64,000 nt of DNA from Parietichytrium sp. I65-24A (GCA_012862575.1 BLSF01000048.1:129797-193796), one strand, 5' to 3'. Positions 15,706-27,011 are shown, counted from the first letter of the stretch. The notes: generated by a model not told the origin, from the letters alone. A program made the numbers and translations.

Positions 15706-16746
15706 ATGGGCAAGTGGAAAGCGTATGGGCGCGCGGGAATGGTGGCCATAACAGCGTATTGCGTGGCGGTGCTGCACGCGGCGATGGAGGAGGCCATGCG
15801 CGACGCCGCACGCAACTCGTTCTCGAAAGTTGGCTTCCACGACGAACCGGTGGTGCTGGACGCGGACCAGGTGCAGAGGTTTCACGCAGATGGGTTTTTG
15901 ATCGTCCGCAACGTGTTTCCCGAGGAAACGGTGCAGCTGCTGTTTGAACACCGGCCGCGGTCAATGATCCCGGTGTTTCTGAAGCCGCTGGAGTGGATTT
16001 TTTTCTACGTGAGCTCGTCCATGGTCTCGATCGACGCGATCTGGGCTGAGAGCCAAATGTTTAGGCACTTTTGGTTCGAAGGACCGGTTCCTGCGATCGC
16101 GTCGCAGCTCATGGATAATTCTTCTGTGCGACTTCTGACCGATATTGTGTACGGCATTCCGAAAGGTAGCCGACCAAAGTTCCTTGGCAAGTGGCACAAA
16201 GACAGCACGAGCTTCGACATCGTGGACAGGTCCTCCGCGATGGGGCTCAGTGCGTGGATCCCTCTCGTGGACATTGACGCTGTGAGGAATGGAGGTTCCG
16301 TCTACATGGGCAACAAGTCCCTCACCGACAAGTCGTGTCAGGCAGAGCCCGATGACGAGTGCTCGGAGAGATGCATGGCGCACTTTGACCGGATCGCCAC
16401 CGTTTACAGCTTCAAGCGCGGGGACGTCATCTTCTTCACCGACAACACCTTTCACAGGTCGCAGCCGATCAACGCAAATTCTTCAGCTGACGACCGATAC
16501 GCCCTTGTCGGAAGATTTGTGCGCGGCGAAAGCATTTACAAGCAGTCTGCGTCACTAGAGAAGCAGCGCAAGAATCTCTGCAACCACAATCTCGCTCCGG
16601 GAGATGTCATCCACACCCCGTGCTTCCCTCAGGTGTTCCCGCACTCTGTGGCGAACTTGACTGGGATCGCGCACCCAAACGGAGGCATGCACTTGTGGAC
16701 TGCTCTCACCGATAACATCAAAGCGGCGCTGGGAGTTGTTTATTAA
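15706..16746 (+). CDS. Phytanoyl-CoA dioxygenase (PhyH) family protein, membrane-anchored
   Basis: This 346-residue protein is a non-heme Fe(II)/2-oxoglutarate oxygenase of the PhyH type. The facial triad is visible as H164-x-D166 (KWHKDSTSFD) and H250 (NTFHRSQP), with RYALVGRF just after as the likely 2-oxoglutarate-binding Arg region. The PhyH-like start FHADGFLIVRNVFPEE is at residues 59-74. Residues 10-25 are hydrophobic (MVAITAYCVAVLHA) after a basic start, so a signal anchor or signal peptide is likely. No peroxisomal C-terminal signal is present (it ends VVY). The substrate cannot be read from sequence; related proteins act on lipids, halogenated or secondary metabolites, or proteins. 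The gene is convergent with MAP65. Confidence 0.88.
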   Translation: MGKWKAYGRAGMVAITAYCVAVLHAAMEEAMRDAARNSFSKVGFHDEPVVLDADQVQRFHADGFLIVRNVFPEETVQLLFEHRPRSMIPVFLKPLEWIFFYVSSSMVSIDAIWAESQMFRHFWFEGPVPAIASQLMDNSSVRLLTDIVYGIPKGSRPKFLGKWHKDSTSFDIVDRSSAMGLSAWIPLVDIDAVRNGGSVYMGNKSLTDKSCQAEPDDECSERCMAHFDRIATVYSFKRGDVIFFTDNTFHRSQPINANSSADDRYALVGRFVRGESIYKQSASLEKQRKNLCNHNLAPGDVIHTPCFPQVFPHSVANLTGIAHPNGGMHLWTALTDNIKAALGVVY

Positions 16747-17318
16747 TTGAAAGCCTGTTCTATTTCAGGCGTTCCTGTGCAAATAGGGACGACCCTCTTG
16801 TCTACACACACAGCACACAGCACACACACTTACTCTATTCTCTCTATTGTCAGACGGAGCACCTCGCTGTTTCCCTCCAAGCAGCTAATTCACTGGGCCA
16901 CTATTGGCCACTGCCCATACCAGAAGATGTACAGTGTCTTTACTGCGCTGTGCCAGCGCTGTCTGTTCCCACGTCTGACGTATATTATATTAAAAAATGG
17001 TTTTATTTTTAGTTTAGTTGGGTTTTTCTCATCCTCATCTTGATTGACTGTGAATTTATAGTATAGAATAGAGAGAGGAATGAATAATTCATCTAGTTGT
17101 GATTTCAAACGCTTAGATTCTAAAAGTGTAATAAGAAGCCACGCTAACGAGTCAATCGAATCGAGATAGGATAATTCGATCTCTCCGGGCAGATCTGTTG
17201 CAAGTGTTTAGCGCCCAAAAAGAAAGCTGCTGGTCCACAGGTCAGGTGAAAGCTATATAAAGTCGATCTTAAAATTAAAAGACAAAGCATCTGCCGCACT
17301 TCCTCTGCATGTCTGTAC
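16747..17318. other. Convergent spacer
   Basis: This AT-rich spacer holds the 3' ends of the convergent PhyH and MAP65 genes. I see no gene or strong repeat in it. Confidence 0.6.
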
Positions 17319-18986
17319 TCATTCATTCTTGTTTGCTAAAGGGGCGCGAGCTTGCTTTGGAGCAGTTCCAGCCGCCACCTTCTTTCCAGCCGCTTTTGCA
17401 GGCGTGCGGAGCACGTCTTCTTTTGAATTCTGCTTCGCTTTGGCCCTCAACTGCTTTTCCTCATCGACCTTGTCCTGGTGCGCCGCTTCATTAGCATCGA
17501 GGGTTTCTTCAAAGCGAACACCGTTCAGCAGAAACGGCCCGTGAACCTCCTCGTACTCTTTGATTGCGGCTTTGACCCGCTCAATGACCTTTGGAATACC
17601 CTTTGTAACGCGCTGGCGCTGCTGCTCCTCTTCGCGGAGCATTGTGCCACCGCGTCTACTGAGCAGCCTGCTGCTGTCCTTAATCTTTTCCTCGTACTCC
17701 ATACGATCCTCGCACAGCTGAAAGTACTTCTCCACGCTCTTGAGAATCGGGCGGTACAGATCAGCTTGAATAGTCAGAACCGCGATCTCTTCTTCGTGCG
17801 CCTCCAGAGTTTCTTCACAAATTGGTCCCATCATGTGGGCTTGAGTGAACGCTTCCCGCTGCTCGTCGTCGTAGTGCATTTCGTCCCAAAGCGCTTGGAT
17901 CTTCTCCTGAGCTTCCTGGATGAGCTCGCCCATCTTCTCTTGCTTTAGGTCGAGCAGACGCTGAAGCTCCCGCTCACACTGCAGGATGACGTTGAGCCCG
18001 AGCCCGCGGTTCTCCATGAAGAATCTTTGTCGCTCATCGGAGTCCACATTGAGCTTCTCCCATAGAGGTTGAATCTTTGCCCCGAGCTGCTTGAGGCGTT
18101 CAGTCCGCGCCAGCTTTTCGTTGGTCAACTCGCGGGCTCGGGCGCTGAGATGCTCAACGACATCCATATTGATCCCTAGAGCTTCGCCGCCCTCCACGAT
18201 TGCCCGGTCGAAATCACTCTCGGCTTGGTATTGCAGCTCGTCAAAGAGAGCGAGAATATCCCTGATCGTTTCTTGGATCGAGGCAATGCGAACTGTCCGG
18301 TCGTGCTGTGCTTGGGCAACTCCTGCATGATAGTCCTCCATGGCCTCTAGCGACAAATAGTTTTCCAGGTCCAGGTACTTTTCGTCGGGTTCCGCGCCGA
18401 GCTCTTCCCATATCTCTTTCAGGTTGTTTTGCATCTCCAGCAGCTTGGCCAGACGCTCCTCTTTGACGGTTTTGAACTGGATCAAGTGGTTTCTGAGCCA
18501 GGTAAGTTTCGGCATGAGATTCCCGGAGCCAGAGTGAGGAAACATCTCGCGCTCCATGCCGAGCTTGCTGCTGGTCTCGTCAATCTCCCTTTCCAGCTCC
18601 TCCGCAGCGTTGAAGTACTCATCTCGAATGGCCATCTCCTCCGCCATCTTATTCACAAACACCTGCTCCACCTTCTCCACCAGCGACGCCAGCTGCCTGC
18701 CTCTTTCCTCCGCGGACAAACCCATTTCGTCCCACACCACATGCAGCTTATCGCACGTGCTCTCTGCCACCGCATGAATACCCGACAAGTCCACTTTCTC
18801 CGTCCTCTCCGCGCCATCTTCCGCTATAACATTCCCGTCCGCGACAAAGTTCCCATCCTCAGCATCAGCATCAACCTCAGCATCAGCGCCAGCTCCCGTG
18901 CACAACGGCGGCGCCGGCGGCATGTCCCCGCCGTCGAAAGACCCCGAAGGTGTACGCGGACCCTCGTCCGCTGCCTCTGACGCCAT
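17319..18986 (-). CDS. MAP65/ASE1/PRC1 microtubule cross-linker
   Basis: This gene encodes a 555-residue antiparallel-microtubule bundling protein of the MAP65/Ase1/PRC1 family, which organises the spindle midzone and cytokinetic microtubule arrays. The long helical spectrin-like region runs from about residue 65 to 400, with repeated W-x-E-[LM] helices (HVVWDEMGLSAEER, IWEELGAEPDEK, LWEKLNVDSDERQ, LWDEMHYDDEQR). The conserved microtubule-binding part follows: SRLLSRRGGTMLREEEQ, then RVTKGIPKVIERVKAAIKEY and GPFLLNGVRFEE. The tail after residue 490 is basic and Ala/Lys-rich, as is usual for the family. The N-terminal 60 residues are acidic and low-complexity. The length is typical. A CT-rich tract (GAGA on the coding strand) precedes the start by 43-90 bp. 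Confidence 0.95.
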   Translation of the reverse strand: MASEAADEGPRTPSGSFDGGDMPPAPPLCTGAGADAEVDADAEDGNFVADGNVIAEDGAERTEKVDLSGIHAVAESTCDKLHVVWDEMGLSAEERGRQLASLVEKVEQVFVNKMAEEMAIRDEYFNAAEELEREIDETSSKLGMEREMFPHSGSGNLMPKLTWLRNHLIQFKTVKEERLAKLLEMQNNLKEIWEELGAEPDEKYLDLENYLSLEAMEDYHAGVAQAQHDRTVRIASIQETIRDILALFDELQYQAESDFDRAIVEGGEALGINMDVVEHLSARARELTNEKLARTERLKQLGAKIQPLWEKLNVDSDERQRFFMENRGLGLNVILQCERELQRLLDLKQEKMGELIQEAQEKIQALWDEMHYDDEQREAFTQAHMMGPICEETLEAHEEEIAVLTIQADLYRPILKSVEKYFQLCEDRMEYEEKIKDSSRLLSRRGGTMLREEEQQRQRVTKGIPKVIERVKAAIKEYEEVHGPFLLNGVRFEETLDANEAAHQDKVDEEKQLRAKAKQNSKEDVLRTPAKAAGKKVAAGTAPKQARAPLANKNE

Positions 18987-20219
18987 CTTCTACCTTCTCC
19001 TGCGCGCGTACCCCTCTCTTTCTTTCTTCCTCTCTCTCTAACTATCTCTCTCTCTCTCTCTCTCTATCTCTCCTCTTCGTGGGCGAGTGTTGCGGAACGC
19101 AAATGATTCTGCGGAAAGTGTGCGCGCGCGGACGCGTTGGGCTAGTTTGACTACTAGCTGTGTTGAGTTAGTGTTAGGAGCACAGTTTGAAAGGGAAAAA
19201 ATATGTCTCGCCGGTTTCAAATGTACTCGGCAGTTACTTTCTTCGCCGGACAACTCTGGTACGGTAGCGGGTGATAAGATAGTGGTAGTAGGCGTAGAAA
19301 ACGGACGCGGTGACTAGGCGATATGAGTAGGACCGTGGATAGTGGGTAGGTGAGGGTAGCTGGAGATAGGGTAGTGTGGTGGGTAGGTAGGGTGGTAGGA
19401 GTTGTTGGGTCGAGGTCGTTGTAACTGAATGAGTAAAATGAATGAACGAGTGAATGAATGAATGAGTGAAATGATGAATGAGTGAAATGAATGAACGAGT
19501 GAAATGATGAATGAATGAATGAGTGAAATGATGAATGAGAGAAATGAATGAGTGAGTGAATGTGGAGACTAAAGTGACAGGATGCAATGCCATGGAATGG
19601 TGACTTTTGTGGGGTCAACAGTTGTGCCGTCTTAAGGAGGAGCACAGTGGGTTCTTGTCGGTTTGCAGTTAATCTGGAGTTTGTTTCTGGTCGATGTTCG
19701 TCTGAACTGACACTTGTTGTGTTTGCGAAATCGACAGGAGACCGGGTTGTGCTTGGCTGTTCCTTTGGCTTGATTTAACTATGGTTTGCGCTTTTGGGTT
19801 GATGCTTGTCGAGGGTTCTCGCAAAGGAGAATCTTATGATGTAGTAGTTGTCCGGAAAGGCTGGATGTTTCGTTCAGTGAGGTAAGAAAGGAGCCAGCTC
19901 GACTTGAAACGACGATTGTGAAATGCTCACGTGTGGATCTAGGCTGCGTTTAAGCGATCAGGGGAGATTAATCCTTTGAGAGCACAACTGCAGAAGAGTT
20001 GATTTTGATGTACAGAAGAGCCAGAAAAAAGAAAGCGGAGTGTGCTTCTTGTGAGTGGATCAATAGGGAGATTTTGTGAAAAGACGTCGTGAGGGACGAC
20101 GATCTTTCAATTGCCAAGTCTCCTCTGTTTATGGTTGATATTACACTAAAGAGAGAAGCCGTTGGCGAAATAAACAAGATCGAAAGTATGCCGCTGGCCA
20201 GGTAAAGACAGAGAACGAA
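18987..20219. other. Intergenic region with simple repeats
   Basis: This region contains the MAP65 promoter side and the 3' side of the GNAT gene. A CT tract is at 19029-19075 and a 4-bp-based tandem array (GAATGA/GTGAAATGAT units) at 19433-19556. No gene is supported. Confidence 0.6.
19433..19556. repeat. Degenerate ATGA/GTGAAATGAT tandem array
   Basis: Units of GAATGAATGA, GAGTGAAATGA and ATGAATGAACGA alternate for about 125 bp. The array leaves several spurious open frames (Phe-Ile-His-Ser type on the minus strand). Confidence 0.75.
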
Positions 20220-20759
20220 CTACTCGGCTGAAGGAGCGACAGTGTCCTCCGTCTTTTGCCGCTTGGCCTGCACGTCGCCGTCGTCGGGAGCCCATTCCTC
20301 TGTCAGATCAGTCTCAAACATGTAGTAATGCGACTGCTTCATTCCAAGTTTGGAATACACCGTTTGGGCGACTTGATTGTCTTTTTCCACGTACAAGCGC
20401 ACGTGCGGGGAAGCGTCGTTCTCTTTGGCGAGCTCGATGACCTTTTTGTACAACTTCTTGAACACCCCTTTGCCGCGGACGCTTTCGTCCACGAATACGG
20501 ACTGGAACCACCAATAATTCTTCGCCTGCCAGTCGCTCCATTCATAGGTGACCAAGCATGACCCCACGACTTTATCATCAAGCTCTGCCACCATGTAAAA
20601 CCCCTTGCTATCACCGCTTTCCAGCACTGCCTTCACGCCTCTGGTCACCACTTCTTCTTCGAGCTTGCGCTTCTCCGTCACCCATGCGATTGCGATGTTG
20701 AACTTGACCAGGCTATCCAGGTCGTCCTGCGACGCCCGCCTCACAGTGCAGTCACCCAT
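20220..20759 (-). CDS. GNAT-family N-acetyltransferase
   Basis: I start at the ATG at 20759, giving 179 residues; the frame is open further upstream, but the domain begins right after this Met (CTVRRASQDDLDSLVKF). This is a single GNAT domain. It has the beta4 strand VAELDDKVVGSCLVTYEWSD and WWFQSVFVDESVRGKGVFKKLY containing the acetyl-CoA-binding R-G-K-G turn (motif A). A long helix follows, and the family-typical ending is VRLYVEKDNQVAQTVYSKLGM. The C-terminal 25 residues are acidic with an NLS-like AKRQKTE. The substrate is unknown; single-domain GNATs of this type act on small amines or on protein N-termini or lysines. No targeting signal is seen. Confidence 0.87.
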   Translation of the reverse strand: MGDCTVRRASQDDLDSLVKFNIAIAWVTEKRKLEEEVVTRGVKAVLESGDSKGFYMVAELDDKVVGSCLVTYEWSDWQAKNYWWFQSVFVDESVRGKGVFKKLYKKVIELAKENDASPHVRLYVEKDNQVAQTVYSKLGMKQSHYYMFETDLTEEWAPDDGDVQAKRQKTEDTVAPSAE

Positions 20760-21179
20760 CACACCTTCACACCTTGAGAAACTTTCAAACCTTATTCTCC
20801 TGTGCTCGCGGCAACTTGAGCGAAGACTGTGATCTGTGAATGAACAAAATTGGACGGAAGAAAAGATATTTGTTCGCTTCTGTTCGCGATCAGCTACGAC
20901 CAACATTTGATCACGAGCAAATGGCGATTCATCTTCATTCATTGCCTGCGGTAGCGTTTTGGTACCTTATCGTCTGATATTTACAACGGGTAACTTAAAG
21001 ATTTCCAGCGGAACGGATACATTTCGAGATGGTTGGGAAGATAAGCAGAATTCACAGTCAGTTCAGAAGAAGTGAAGCATAAACAAACCCTTACCGGTAC
21101 GCAAGATTCCGAAAAGCTTTCCCCACTCGACGACTTGACAGCATCCACCACCCCTGAGCATCGATGACAGCAAGCTAGA
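20760..21179. other. Spacer between GNAT and Gag-like ORF
   Basis: I see no gene here and no terminal repeat shared with the DNA downstream of the Gag-like ORF. Confidence 0.5.
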
Positions 21180-22538
21180 ATGGAGGCGGAGAGAGAGCCC
21201 TTCCTGCACCGGATGCCCGCGGACGCAGCTCCTAGTAGCCAAAGGGGAATGGACCCTTGTGCGAAGGTCCCAACGACGCATCCACAACTTGAAGTGCAAC
21301 CTACGTTCATCGGAAAAGGAGCTTCAGGTGCTCAAGCAGAATGGCAACAACCCCCGGTGGATCCTCAGCTGGAGGCGCACATCCAGAGTCTCCAAGCAGC
21401 ACTGAAAGAGAAGGACGAACAAATTGCGTTGGAACGGAAAGAGAAGGACGAACAAATTGCGTTGGAACTGAAAGAGAAGGACGAACAAATTGCGTTGCTG
21501 ATGAGAAGGCTCACAGCACTGGAGAACCACGGCGCTGACAAGAAGGCGGAAAAGTTAGCTTCCTCCAACAACGGCGAACTTGACAAAGTCAAATCAGTTG
21601 TTGGTGGCGAAGGCATGGGGGTGCAAATTACAGCATGCTCCGAGAAAGGGATCACCGCAATTGAGTATGCCAAAGTCGTGGAAATGGGGAAGCTTTTCTC
21701 CAGAATGGACGAGAATAGGACACGTTGGAGACTCCCAGAGAATCCAAGCGTCAGCCATTATCACAAGGCTAAAATAGCGTTAGATGTCGTGCTTTTCCAA
21801 GGAGGAGTATCCTACGAACAAATTCTGAACACCCAGCTCTCACCTGCTACCCGAAAGCTAAACGCGGAACTGCTTTCCTGGGCGCATACAGTATCGGGCA
21901 GGTCAGACCTGTTTGAAACAGCACTATGCTTTCAGGACGAAAAATATGATGCTTTTGGAATTTTCAGGTACTACGACAAACGCTTTTCCTATCAGCGGCG
22001 CGCAAGAGAGCAGGAATTGAGGATGCAATTAACTAACATGAGGTACCTTTTGGCGAAGAAAAACATAACTGTCTTTCTTGATGACTTTATGTATGTTGCA
22101 GGACAGATAAAGCAGCTTCACAAGAGGACGGATCATCTGAATCTGTTTTTTAACGATTGCCTCTTCCGTTCTTTGCCAGATACGACCAAAATCGCTGGTT
22201 ATGACTTTCTCCAAGAATTCTTAAATAGCCTGGAAGATGACGGAGCTTATTTGGATCTTCGAGAGAACATCACGGCTCTTACAGACTTGTGGGAGGAGAG
22301 GGGCAAGCTAAGTTTTGCAGCAGACATGGCAGGGCTGGCTGAACGAGAACCGAGAGCTTTCAGATTCGTACAGGCATTACAAAGGCAAAGTGGGCACCGA
22401 GACGGCTCCAGGCACCACGGCAGAGCGAAGCCAAAAAGAGGCACGAGCAACATTAAATGCCTCTCCTGTGGGCAGGCGGGACACATGAAGAGAAATTGTC
22501 GGAACAAAGGGCCACAGCAGCATGGATCGCTCTTCTAG
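21180..22538 (+). mobile_element. Gag-like ORF of an LTR-retroelement type, fossil or domesticated
   Basis: This 452-codon frame is whole and reads like a retroelement Gag. Residues about 70-115 are a coiled coil in which an 11-residue unit (KEKDEQIALE plus one) is repeated three times. The middle 250 residues are helical and fit a capsid-like domain in general character. A basic linker leads to a CX2CX4HX4C zinc knuckle (residues 427-440, CLSCGQAGHMKRNC) near the C terminus. I find no protease, reverse transcriptase or integrase sequence in the following kilobases and no clear long terminal repeats. It is therefore either a remnant of an LTR element or a Gag gene kept by the host. The open frame argues for a fairly recent insertion or for selection. 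Confidence 0.7.
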
Positions 22539-25087
22539 GGGCAACTCACCAGACCACGCAGAGCTCAAGGAGCCACGCCAAGTTCCATTCTCCAATATGC
22601 TCCCAACGGACGACACCGCTTAAATTCTTATCGGAAACAATAGCTTCGCTGCGTCGAAACGAAGACGTCACCTGACCCCGAAAACTTTAAAAGTTGACAA
22701 CATGGAATCCACGGAGCGCAAGCAAGGGCGACTGAGCCTTGTCTGGCGCGGGAGAAACAGAAGGATTGAGGGACACTGTGAGGAAGAGGTTCACGTGGAC
22801 AGTCAACTCGCAGAGGACTTTGTTCCAGACACAAATTCTGATCTTTCCTCCGGAGTATTACTGACGAGAAAAGTTCCCTCCTGGTTATTCTCACTTTGTG
22901 TCAACTAAGACGAATTAGTTACGTACGTGTGCTCGCATGCCAGTACCGTACTCGGGTACACCCATGATCGGTCGGTCGCGCGTTGGAGAAGAACACTGCG
23001 CTGACTACGTTGTAGTAGTGACTTTGGCACCGGTTTGGTGAAAACGCTCAGTACCTTGCAAAACTTTCTGGGACTTGGTTACTAGCAGTGATCGCATCAG
23101 TGATCGGCTGCGCGTTGGAGAGTCACGGCAATTGTACACTGACTAGACCTTGATCACTTTCGGTGATGATACCACGTGGCGACGGCTCGAAACAGACACG
23201 CTTTTCCTTTTGCCACCTCTGTTTGGACCCTTCTTCTTCTTCTTCTTCTTCTTCTTTATCTTCGTTCTCATCATAAGAGGAGACCCGAGACAAAGCAGAC
23301 TATCTTCTCCTCCTCTTTCATGGCGTGTCGCCTAATGCTTGCTCATCTGCATCAGCTTGACACTGCAGATGGTTGAAAAAGGGAAAGATTCCGTCAACAA
23401 GATCAATGGTGGGCCGACTGACACTTGCGGGTCTCGCAGAGGGTCTCGGGGCGCATTTTCCTCACTCCAAGGTGGCGACTGTGGCTTTTGTCACCTTTGG
23501 ACTGTCGCCGATCACGTCAAATTGAGCCGCTCAACCTGTCTTGGACGAGATGTGCTCGGCAACTCTTTCGCTGCGAGACAGCCATGGCCAAATTCCCGCT
23601 GGGGAGCTAGTTCCCGGGCCTCTTCAAACAGGAATCAATGCGTGCCGATCATTGATTGGTTCGAACAACGGGATCTCAAGCTTCCAGCAGTTTCAACTTT
23701 AACTCGAAGCCGCGTGAAGGTGATGCTACTAGGGTAACCCGCGAAAAACGATGTTCATTGATTGACACTGTGAACAAAAACAATGGTTCCAATTTATCCT
23801 TCCTCTTCCTCTTCCTCTTCGCAGCCACCTCTCCCTTGCTTATAGCATGAAGTATACATGTAGTAAGTGTGACTGTACTTTAAGAGATGATATAAGGTCC
23901 CAGGAGATTCGCATACGATGCTCATATTAGTGCAGGCAATATGTACCACCGTGAGAGTGCATTCCTAATGCAGTAAGCTGCGTGTCGCAAAGACTAAGCG
24001 CGAAGAAGATCTGCTTGACTTCTTTGCCAGATGTCGTCGCAAATTTTTGGAGGTGTCTCAAAACGCAGGGAATAGTGAGCACCGATTAAGTAATTGCTAA
24101 CACCTGAACAATCGAACCGCAGTTTTCTTTCTTTTTCTTTTTCTTTTTCTTCTACCTCTGCAACTTGACTCGTAAACCACAAAATAACGAGTCTCATATC
24201 AACGAAGAGAGAAGAGAGGCCACTACTAGCGCCTACCTGATTATTAATCAATCCTCCTCCTTCTTCTTCCGCCAATAATTCATTCACTGGCAGACATTTT
24301 GACTTTATTTCTCAATTGAGTAGTTTTGAGGTTGGAGGTTAGCAGCGCGCGAGCGGCGTCAACGCGGAAGTTAGGCCTACTCGCAGCGTAGCCACGTCTT
24401 CGACGAACTGTAGCTCTTTCGCGAAAGGTCTCTTCACTGTGAACGTCCATTGCGCATTCAGTCCATGACCATTGATCCTTGGACATGGCACGTTGAGCAT
24501 TGAGAGCGTTGAATCTCTTATGAGAACAACGCGTTTGAGATTCAGAGCGCTTGCGCATGACGCAAAGCCCATCGCAGCTGAAAAATCCGTGCGCGGTGCT
24601 AGTGTGCAAGCCCGGACAAAGATGAGAAAGAAGGGAAGGGAGCGCAGCGCCGACTGTGTTGCTTGATAGTAGCTATCTAGTGCTGCCAAAGATAGCGTTG
24701 CCTGGAGGGTGTGTGGTTTGATCTGTCTGATCAAGAGAAGCAGGCGGCTCGCGGGCAAAAGAGTGTAATGTGAGGAAGCAGCAAAGCAAAGACAGAGGAG
24801 GATGCAAAGAAGAGAGCTATCTACCATTTTACGCAGAGGCTCCAGCGCCAACATCGAGATCGATCTTTCCAAGCTCACTCCTCCAGCCACTTGCGGAGAA
24901 AAATATTACATTTCATTACTATTATTGGATTTCACACGTCCATTGATTGATTATTATTTCAATTTGATCTTTTTTTTTTTTTTTTCAGATCCCCGATCTT
25001 TTTGGTGAGCTACGAGTAAATATAAGTGCAGCTAAGCACAAATACCCTCTTATCATAGAATGCTAGGTCCTCTTGCAGAGTATGATA

Positions 25088-25352
25088 GTCTCGCGCCGGG
25101 GATGCAACACTAAGCATGTCAGTAGAATCCTTAGGAGTTCACTGGACACATCAAGTACTAGCAGTAAGTTTTATCTGCAGTGGGTAGTCTCTGGGATTGC
25201 TAACTGTGTGAGGGNGTCTCGCGATGTCTCGCGCCGGGGATGCAACACTAAGCGTGTCAGTAGAATCCGTAGGAGTTCACTGGACACATCAAGTACTAGC
25301 AGTAAGTTTTATCTGCAGTGGGTAGTCTCTGGGATTGCTAACTGTGTGAGGG
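25088..25352. repeat. 127-bp near-identical direct duplication around an N
   Basis: 25088-25214 and 25226-25352 are the same 127 bp with two visible differences. They are separated by an N at 25215 and ten bases. The N exactly at the end of copy one suggests an assembly join of overlapping or allelic contig ends rather than a true tandem repeat. Confidence 0.85.
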
Positions 25353-26843
25353 ATAGCTCTAGTAGCTATTAAGGTCTTGTGGTATCTTTGATTCGACACA
25401 GAGTGTGAGTACCGGTCCTGAGTAGCATTGGAAACATGGAAAGACCTGAAATTTGAACGCATTTCGATTAACAGTAATGTTTGATTTTGATGTAATTTTG
25501 ACGTTTGCGGTGTAAGCTTGCAATGATTTGTTGATGGATGTGTATTGCATGCAAGTATGGTGTTGTTGGTTGCTGGCGGAATCTTGGACTTGCTGGTGGT
25601 GGCAGAGCTCTGTGGCAAGTGCAAAATGTAAAATACACAGTACAAAGGTTGGGTTACACTTGTGGATGGCTTGTCATGCCGCTGGCCAAGAAGAGAAGAA
25701 GAGAGAAGAGATGGGATGAAATGAGATCGAACAATGGATTGACAGAATCAAATTGACGCATAAGAGAATGAATAATTGAATGATTAATTCATTGATTGGT
25801 TGATGTGATTGATAGAATGCTAGCCAACTTTACACGCTCCGCAGTTGGAAATTGCGAGAATCACAAGAGACTATGCTAGTTTCAAGTGCAATCTTTTGTT
25901 CCGGGAAACCCAGACAGCCACCACTTGCCAGTACCAGTGGCGAGAGAAGCGCGTGGAGCGTGGAGCGTGGAGCGTTCACAATACTATCGTCAAGAGATGC
26001 TCCCTGTGGCGAAAAGAAGGAGCTGGCTGCAGGCACATCTCTAGCCTACCTAGCGCGAGGCGGCATTTCCTGAAGTGCGCAACGGGCCGCCACTTGTTTC
26101 TTACTCCTTGACTTCCTCTTCTTCTTCTTCCTCCTCACTCGCCTTAGGATACAAGCTCAGGAAGCCTCGATGCTCCGAACCGCGTGCTGCTATACTCATA
26201 TTAACAACTTGACTCCCAAAACTTAATCGGATGGCAATACTCACAGTCAGTACTCCAACGAAGGCAGCTTGTTGTGAAGGGAGGGTCTCTTTCGAGTTCG
26301 AGAACGTGAATTGTTGAATCGTTGAGTGATTGAATCTCTACCATTCCCACTGTTCAGGGAGTCAAGTGCTAGTGCGCTGGGGACAACACTCGCTCGCTCG
26401 CTGTACGCCGAATGACACGCGCCTTTTATTCAGACCAGCAGACCAGTAGAGTAGAAGATCAGCGCGCACAAAGACGCAGACGCTCTGAATGCGATGGTGC
26501 CGGTCAAGACAAGGCTTAGTGTCCAAAACTATGCATAAATGCGAAACCGAAAACTGAAATATTTACATAAATGTGAAACCGAGAACTCGAAACTCGCAAG
26601 CTGCTCTTCCAAGGTACTAGTACATGCCTGCTTGCCTGTCCGTCTGTCTGAAGAAGGTCTGTCCGAGTTCGAGTCAGAGATGGGATGAACCGATCACATA
26701 GCTGTAAGAGTGCGAGTAACGAGGAAACAGGACAGTCAGGCAGGGCTTTGAAGAGATCGCTTTTGTCTCTATCCAATCAGGGAAATGAAAACGCCCGAGG
26801 CGCCGAGCCTTGAAAAGAAGGAAGACGAAGGTTTTTTTTAAAA

Positions 26844-26931
26844 CTGCAAACCGAAAGACCAACAAAACCAAAACCAAAACCAAAACCAAAACCNCTGCAA
26901 TCCGAAATACCAACAAAACCAAAACCAAAAC
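26844..26931. repeat. Near-duplicate AACCAAAACC-rich segments around an N
   Basis: Both sides of the N at 26894 begin CTGCAA[AT]CCGAAA[GT]ACCAAC and continue in AACCAA units. As at 25215, an unknown base separates two almost identical sequences, which is typical of contig ends placed side by side. Confidence 0.8.
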
Positions 26932-27011
26932 GAGGGAGAGCAGCAAAGCAGAGAATCAACTCAAAGTTACATTGTCAAGATCGAAAGCTGGTGCAAAGCA
27001 AACCTTGCAAA

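Larger units (their letters stand above)
22539..27011. other. Long gene-poor stretch with two assembly joins
   Basis: About 4.5 kb has no gene I can support. Small open frames (for example 22702-22908, 23339-23737 and 24339-24890 on the minus strand) match no family. It has a TTC microsatellite (23231-23256), palindromes at 26614-26623 and near 22942, and two single N positions (25215 and 26894), each flanked by near-duplicate sequence. Some of it may be degraded mobile-element DNA behind the Gag-like ORF, but I see no defining motif. Confidence 0.5.

Noticed and set aside
23651-23680. GGTTCGAACAACGGGATC as a possible tRNA T arm
   Set aside because: No matching acceptor, D or anticodon arms can be drawn around it.
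24339-24890. 183-codon minus-strand frame with a signal-like start
   Set aside because: No recognisable domain and composition like surrounding noncoding DNA.
24961-25008. T-rich run ending TTTCAG that looks like a splice acceptor
   Set aside because: No coding exon with a family match on either side.
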